A DNA stretch of 64,000 nucleotides, from NCBI RefSeq assembly GCF_018863415.1, contig NZ_JAHKSN010000002.1, forward strand, positions 1-64,000, written 5' to 3'. The notes under the pieces are model-generated. The model was not told the DNA's origin. It worked only from the letters and a program-made list of their open reading frames with translations, and ran no database searches. The position numbers and the translations under genes were made by a program. This DNA is from Deinococcus aestuarii (GTDB lineage Bacteria > Deinococcota > Deinococci > Deinococcales > Deinococcaceae). Below, piece after piece: positions 60,889 through 64,000 of this stretch (positions are counted from its first letter, which is position 1; each line of letters begins with the position of its first letter).

Positions 60889-60897
60889 AGCCTTCCC

Positions 60898-62490
60898 CTA
60901 GCCGCCCCGCCACGAGCGGAAGGTGTCGCGCAGCAGCCGCGCCGCCTCGCGCGCCCGGACGCCGCCCGTCACGCGCGGCGTGTGGCCCCAGGAGTGGGCG
61001 AGGAGGTCGGTCACCCCCCCGAGGGCACCCGCCTTGGGATTGCGCGCCCCGAAGACGATCTGTCCCACCCGGGCCTCGACCGCCGCGCCCAGGCACATCG
61101 GGCAGGGTTCGAGCGTGACGACGAGGGTACAAGCCGTCAGGTAGGGGCCGAGGGTGCGGGCGGCCTCCCGCAGCGCCTCCACCTCGGCGTGACGGGTCAT
61201 GTCGCCCGCCTCCCGGCTGAGGTTGCGCCCGCGCCCGACGACCGCTCCGCCAGGCCCCAGGACGACCGCGCCGACCGGAACCTCGCCCGCCGAGGCCGCC
61301 TCGCGGGCCAGGGTGAGGGCCTCCCCCATCGCGGCGTGGAGGGGGTCTTCCGGCTGCCCCGCCTCCTCGCACGCCCCCACTGCCCAGAGGGGAGGGCGCA
61401 GGCCCACCCACTGAACGTCCTGGCCCACCGCGAGGAGGAGCACCCGGTCGCGCTCGCCTCTCGGAACGTGCAAGTCGGTGAGCACGTCGCTGAGCTTGCG
61501 CGTGCCGCCGGGAAGGCGGATGCGGTCGCCGCCCTGCCGGGTGCGACGGGTCCAGCCCCCGGGGAGGGGGAAGAGGGGGTCGGGCCAGACTTGCGGGGCG
61601 AGGTGCACTTTCCCCCCGGTGACGGTCACGGTCCGCGCGCCGGGGAGGGTGAGGTGGGCCGTCTCTCCCCGTGCGAGAGCGTGCGTGAGCGTGAGGACGT
61701 GTTCGGCGTGGTACGGCAGGCCAGCCTCCCTCAGCGCCCGCACGACGAAGCGTCTCAGCACGGCGGGCGGCTGGGCGGCGAGGGGCGCGTGGTCGGTCAG
61801 ACGCGCGGCCCACTCCCCCAGCGCCGCGTCGTCCTCGCGGGCAAAGGTGGCGACGCGGGCCAGGGCCGACTCGACCTCGGGGAAACGGGCGGTGAGGGTG
61901 GGCATCACGACCGTCCGCAGCCAGGCGCGGGTCTGGGTGGGATCGGCGTTCGTGGGGTCCTCGCGCCAGCCCTGCCCGAGGGCGTGCAGGAACGTCTCGA
62001 CCTCGGCGCGGGGCACGTCCAGCCAGGGGCGGCGCACCCGGCCCCGGGCCGGGGGGATGCCGCTCGGGACGGCCTCCCCGCGCAGGAGTTCCATCAGCAC
62101 CGTCTCCGCCTGGTCGCGCCGGGTGTGGGCGGTCAGGACGGCAGAGGCGCCGTGCCGCCTCGCCACCCGGCCCAGGAACTCGTAGCGCACGCGGCGGGCG
62201 GCGTCCTCCACGTTCCAGCCGCGCCGCTCGGCCACCGCCGCCACGTCCACCCGCGTCCCCTCGAAGGGAACACCCAGTTCCTCCGCAAGAGCCCTCACCC
62301 ACTCGGCATCCCCCCCCGACCCCTCGCGCAGGGCATGGTCGAGGTGGGCGGCGATGGGCCGGGCGCCGATCAGGAGGAGGGCCCGCAGCAACGCCACGCT
62401 GTCTGCGCCGCCCGAGACACCGACCACGACCACACGCCCGGCGAAGGGCAGCAGCGGCGCGGTGAGGGCGGACGGCGCGGGGCGGGGCAC
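60898..62490 (-). CDS. tilS-tadA: Fusion of tRNA(Ile)-lysidine synthase and tRNA adenosine deaminase
   Basis: A 530-residue bifunctional protein. Residues 1-387 are TilS: PP-loop SGGADSVALLRA, DHALREGSG and the HTRRDQAETVLM segment, with a C-terminal TilS substrate domain near residues 300-375. Residues 388-530 are TadA: zinc motif H434-A-E436, then PC463-P-M-C466. The two enzymes modify tRNA wobble bases: lysidine at C34 in tRNA-Ile2 and inosine at A34 in tRNA-Arg. Fusion links two otherwise separate anticodon modifications. GTG at 62490 follows TAGAAT by 6 nt. Confidence 0.92.
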   Translation of the reverse strand: MPRPAPSALTAPLLPFAGRVVVVGVSGGADSVALLRALLLIGARPIAAHLDHALREGSGGDAEWVRALAEELGVPFEGTRVDVAAVAERRGWNVEDAARRVRYEFLGRVARRHGASAVLTAHTRRDQAETVLMELLRGEAVPSGIPPARGRVRRPWLDVPRAEVETFLHALGQGWREDPTNADPTQTRAWLRTVVMPTLTARFPEVESALARVATFAREDDAALGEWAARLTDHAPLAAQPPAVLRRFVVRALREAGLPYHAEHVLTLTHALARGETAHLTLPGARTVTVTGGKVHLAPQVWPDPLFPLPGGWTRRTRQGGDRIRLPGGTRKLSDVLTDLHVPRGERDRVLLLAVGQDVQWVGLRPPLWAVGACEEAGQPEDPLHAAMGEALTLAREAASAGEVPVGAVVLGPGGAVVGRGRNLSREAGDMTRHAEVEALREAARTLGPYLTACTLVVTLEPCPMCLGAAVEARVGQIVFGARNPKAGALGGVTDLLAHSWGHTPRVTGGVRAREAARLLRDTFRSWRGG

Positions 62491-62496
62491 GCGGGC

Positions 62497-62519
62497 ATTC
62501 TAGGCGGGGGCCTTAGAAT
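62497..62519. promoter_or_regulatory. Back-to-back -10 boxes in a 36-bp divergent gap
   Basis: TAGAAT on the minus strand (62497-62502) serves tilS-tadA and TAGAAT on the plus strand (62514-62519) serves the peroxiredoxin. Each is 6-7 nt from its start codon. Any -35 elements must lie within the opposing gene. Confidence 0.65.
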
Positions 62520-62526
62520 CGGGTCC

Positions 62527-63003
62527 ATGAGCCCCTCTGTCGGTCAACCCGCCCCCGAGTTCGACGCGCGCAGCGACGACGGCCGCCCCGTCCGCCTCAC
62601 CGAGTTGCGCGGGTCCTGGGTGGTGCTGTACTTCTACCCCCGCGCGAACACGCCCGGCTGCTCAGTCGAGGCCCGGCGTTTCGAGGCGGCCCTTCCCGAG
62701 TTCGGGCGCCTGAACGCGCAGGTCGTCGGCGTGAGCACCGACACCGAGGCCCGGCAGGCGAACTTCCGCGACACCTGCTCGCTGTCTTTCCCCCTGATTC
62801 CCGACGGCGACCGCAGCGTCAGCCGCGCCTACGGGGTGATCGGCGGGCTGGGCGGCCTGCTGGGGCTGGCGGCGCGCGAGACCTTTCTGATCGACCCCCA
62901 GGGCCGGGTCGCCCACCACTGGCGCGGGGTGAATCCGGCCACCCACGCCGCCGACGTGCTGCGGCACCTAGAGGGGGTGGCCTCCGGGGTCAGCGCGTCC
63001 TAG
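62527..63003 (+). CDS. Second Bcp/PrxQ-type peroxiredoxin
   Basis: A 158-residue peroxiredoxin with peroxidatic Cys45 in RANTPGCSVEARRF. The adjacent PrxQ resolving Cys position is Arg50; Cys84 (FRDTCSLSF) could take the role. It therefore differs from the classic bcp at 29620. Start is leaderless, 7 nt behind TAGAAT. Its end overlaps the convergent membrane gene by 14 nt. Confidence 0.88.
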   Translation: MSPSVGQPAPEFDARSDDGRPVRLTELRGSWVVLYFYPRANTPGCSVEARRFEAALPEFGRLNAQVVGVSTDTEARQANFRDTCSLSFPLIPDGDRSVSRAYGVIGGLGGLLGLAARETFLIDPQGRVAHHWRGVNPATHAADVLRHLEGVASGVSAS

Positions 63004-63433
63004 CGTCCCGCGTCGGCACCGCCTGCTCCCGCTCCGGTTCCTGGGGGTAGAGCCAGCGCAAGAAGACGAGGAACAGGCCGATCACCGTCGCCGTGCTCGT
63101 CGTCAGGAAGGCGATGATGACGCCCGCCTCCAGCCGGAAGGGGCGGCCCCCCAACGTGCCCCACCCGACCGCGACCGTCAGCACCACGTCGGCGACGAGC
63201 CACGCGGTCGCCAGGGCGAAGACCGCGAAGCCCGCCCAGCCGCGCCAGCGCTGCTGCGCCCGGACCTCCCGGAGCGAGAGGGCCTGCCGTTCGCGGAGGT
63301 AGTCCTCGTCGGCCCGCTGGCGGCGCTCGCTCTCCAGGCCGCCCTCCACCCGGGCCTGGATGGCGCTCATCTGCACGGCGGTGATGGGCGTGGCGCCCTG
63401 CGGCGTGACCGGATTGGGCGGGGGACCAGTCAT
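62990..63433 (-). CDS. Small two-TM protein, putative PanT-type membrane toxin
   Basis: A 147-residue protein: a cytoplasmic helical, charged N-terminus (about 25-62) and two membrane helices at about 66-90 and 103-128. The second helix has the pattern LEAGVIIAFLTTSTATVIGL followed by FLVFLRWLYP, which I recall from small proteins adjoining Panacea (DUF4065) genes. GGAG precedes the ATG at 63433, 10 nt after the Panacea stop. I infer the toxin of a PanAT module; this is not proven. Confidence 0.6.
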   Translation of the reverse strand: MTGPPPNPVTPQGATPITAVQMSAIQARVEGGLESERRQRADEDYLRERQALSLREVRAQQRWRGWAGFAVFALATAWLVADVVLTVAVGWGTLGGRPFRLEAGVIIAFLTTSTATVIGLFLVFLRWLYPQEPEREQAVPTRDARTR

Positions 63434-63443
63434 GCGCTCCGGC

Positions 63444-63932
63444 TCAGGCGCTGCGGGAGAGCGCCGTGTAGTACTCGCGGGTGACCTCGTTGGGAATCAG
63501 GTCGTTCGGGCGCCCGAAGACCTGCATCCAGGGGGTGCCCTGAAGGTGCGTCAGCCGCGAGAGTTCGTCGCCGTCCATCTGCCCGTAGGTCATCCAGACG
63601 CTGCGGATCACTTCCAGGGCGGCGGGATCATTGCTCAGGTCAGGTTCGCCCGGCGACACGTCGAGCGGCTCGGCGATGGGCGTGCGGCCCCGGCTTCCCC
63701 AGTGGTCCCACAACCGCCGGACGACCGGGCCGCGTTGCCAGGCGTGGACCGTGTTGTAGATCAGGGGCCGCCCCAGCAGCGCCAGCGTCCACCCGTGCGC
63801 GATGTACACCAGCTTGTGCACCTGCATCTGCGTCAGGGTCCGCCCCTCCGCCCGCGCGAGGTCGAGGAAGGCGTTCGCCACCACCTCGGCGGCGTACCCG
63901 GTCTTGGTCGGATCGTCGATGGTGACGGTCAA
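63444..63932 (-). CDS. Panacea-domain (DUF4065) protein, putative antitoxin
   Basis: A 162-residue protein with a Panacea/SocA-like domain: AAEVVANAFLDLARAEGRTLTQMQVHKLVYIAHGWTLAL then LIYNTVHAWQRGPVVRRLWDHW. This domain is known as a promiscuous antitoxin domain neutralising many toxin folds (PanAT systems). TTG at 63932, preceded by AAGGGGG and further up by TACGCT. It is upstream of and co-directional with the two-TM gene. SocA-like adaptors are the alternative. Confidence 0.85.
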   Translation of the reverse strand: MTVTIDDPTKTGYAAEVVANAFLDLARAEGRTLTQMQVHKLVYIAHGWTLALLGRPLIYNTVHAWQRGPVVRRLWDHWGSRGRTPIAEPLDVSPGEPDLSNDPAALEVIRSVWMTYGQMDGDELSRLTHLQGTPWMQVFGRPNDLIPNEVTREYYTALSRSA

Positions 63933-64000
63933 GGTCGGCCCCCTTTCTGATCACAGCGTAACACGCCCGGGGGAGTGTGAACTGTGGAAGGTGGACCGTG

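Overview
The window is a very GC-rich (roughly 70%), densely coded bacterial chromosome segment. It looks like the phylum Deinococcota, most likely Deinococcus. The grounds are a homocitrate synthase of the aminoadipate lysine route, GTG and TTG starts in long chains of genes joined by 4-nt GTGA, ATGA or TTGA overlaps, and a high share of genes whose start lies 5-10 nt behind a TANNNT-type -10 box with no Shine-Dalgarno. That last point is the leaderless architecture known from Deinococcus. The species was not identified. I saw no rRNA, tRNA, CRISPR array, insertion sequence or prophage.

Layout. 1-3.8 kb: the end of a cytochrome c maturation operon (ccmF, ccmG, ccmH, a CcmI-cytochrome c fusion) running into a Rieske protein. 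3.8-9.9 kb: GNAT enzyme, a CitE-like lyase with a MaoC hydratase, MATE exporter, Gfo/Idh/MocA oxidoreductase, aldo/keto reductase. 10-13.7 kb: homocitrate synthase, a low-GC orphan immunity-like gene, a PhzF-like protein and a BenE-type transporter. 13.7-20.4 kb: phoH on the minus strand, then aroE coupled to a large CHASE/PAS/GAF histidine kinase and a receiver-kinase. 20.6-24 kb: a TetR, cytochrome c, PQQ alcohol dehydrogenase and exported protein operon. 24.1-31.8 kb: OsmC, the minus-strand operon deoC-maf-mreC-mreD-mrdA, then bcp-rpiA-PIG-L deacetylase. 31.8-39.6 kb: a repeat nest, YyaL-like protein, transglutaminase, class V aminotransferase, ybeY-dgkA, then corC-like and cdd genes behind a possible attenuated leader. 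39.6-43.2 kb: an AbrB/VapC pair with a broken toxin, isocitrate lyase with three repeated upstream sites, a HAD protein and an unknown. 43.3-56.4 kb: nrnA, carboxynorspermidine synthase-like, DinB, aroA, PQQ sugar dehydrogenase, degV, PIN-TRAM protein, pspA, lipoprotein, dxs. 56.5-64 kb: MBL protein, proA, proB, DUF998-like protein, a TilS-TadA fusion, a second peroxiredoxin, and a Panacea-domain gene next to a small two-TM protein.

How the genes fit together. Much of the window is core metabolism: cytochrome c assembly and electron transfer, lysine, shikimate and proline synthesis, isoprenoid synthesis, the glyoxylate shunt and cell-wall elongation. The most noteworthy accessory items are the Panacea/two-TM pair (a plausible membrane-type PanAT toxin-antitoxin module), the vapBC pair with an amber-interrupted toxin, the orphan CdiI-like gene, the PQQ dehydrogenase with an Asp-Tyr-Asp metal signature, the corC leader, the GTACACCAC sites before aceA, and two mini-ORFs whose stop codons overlap the next gene's start.
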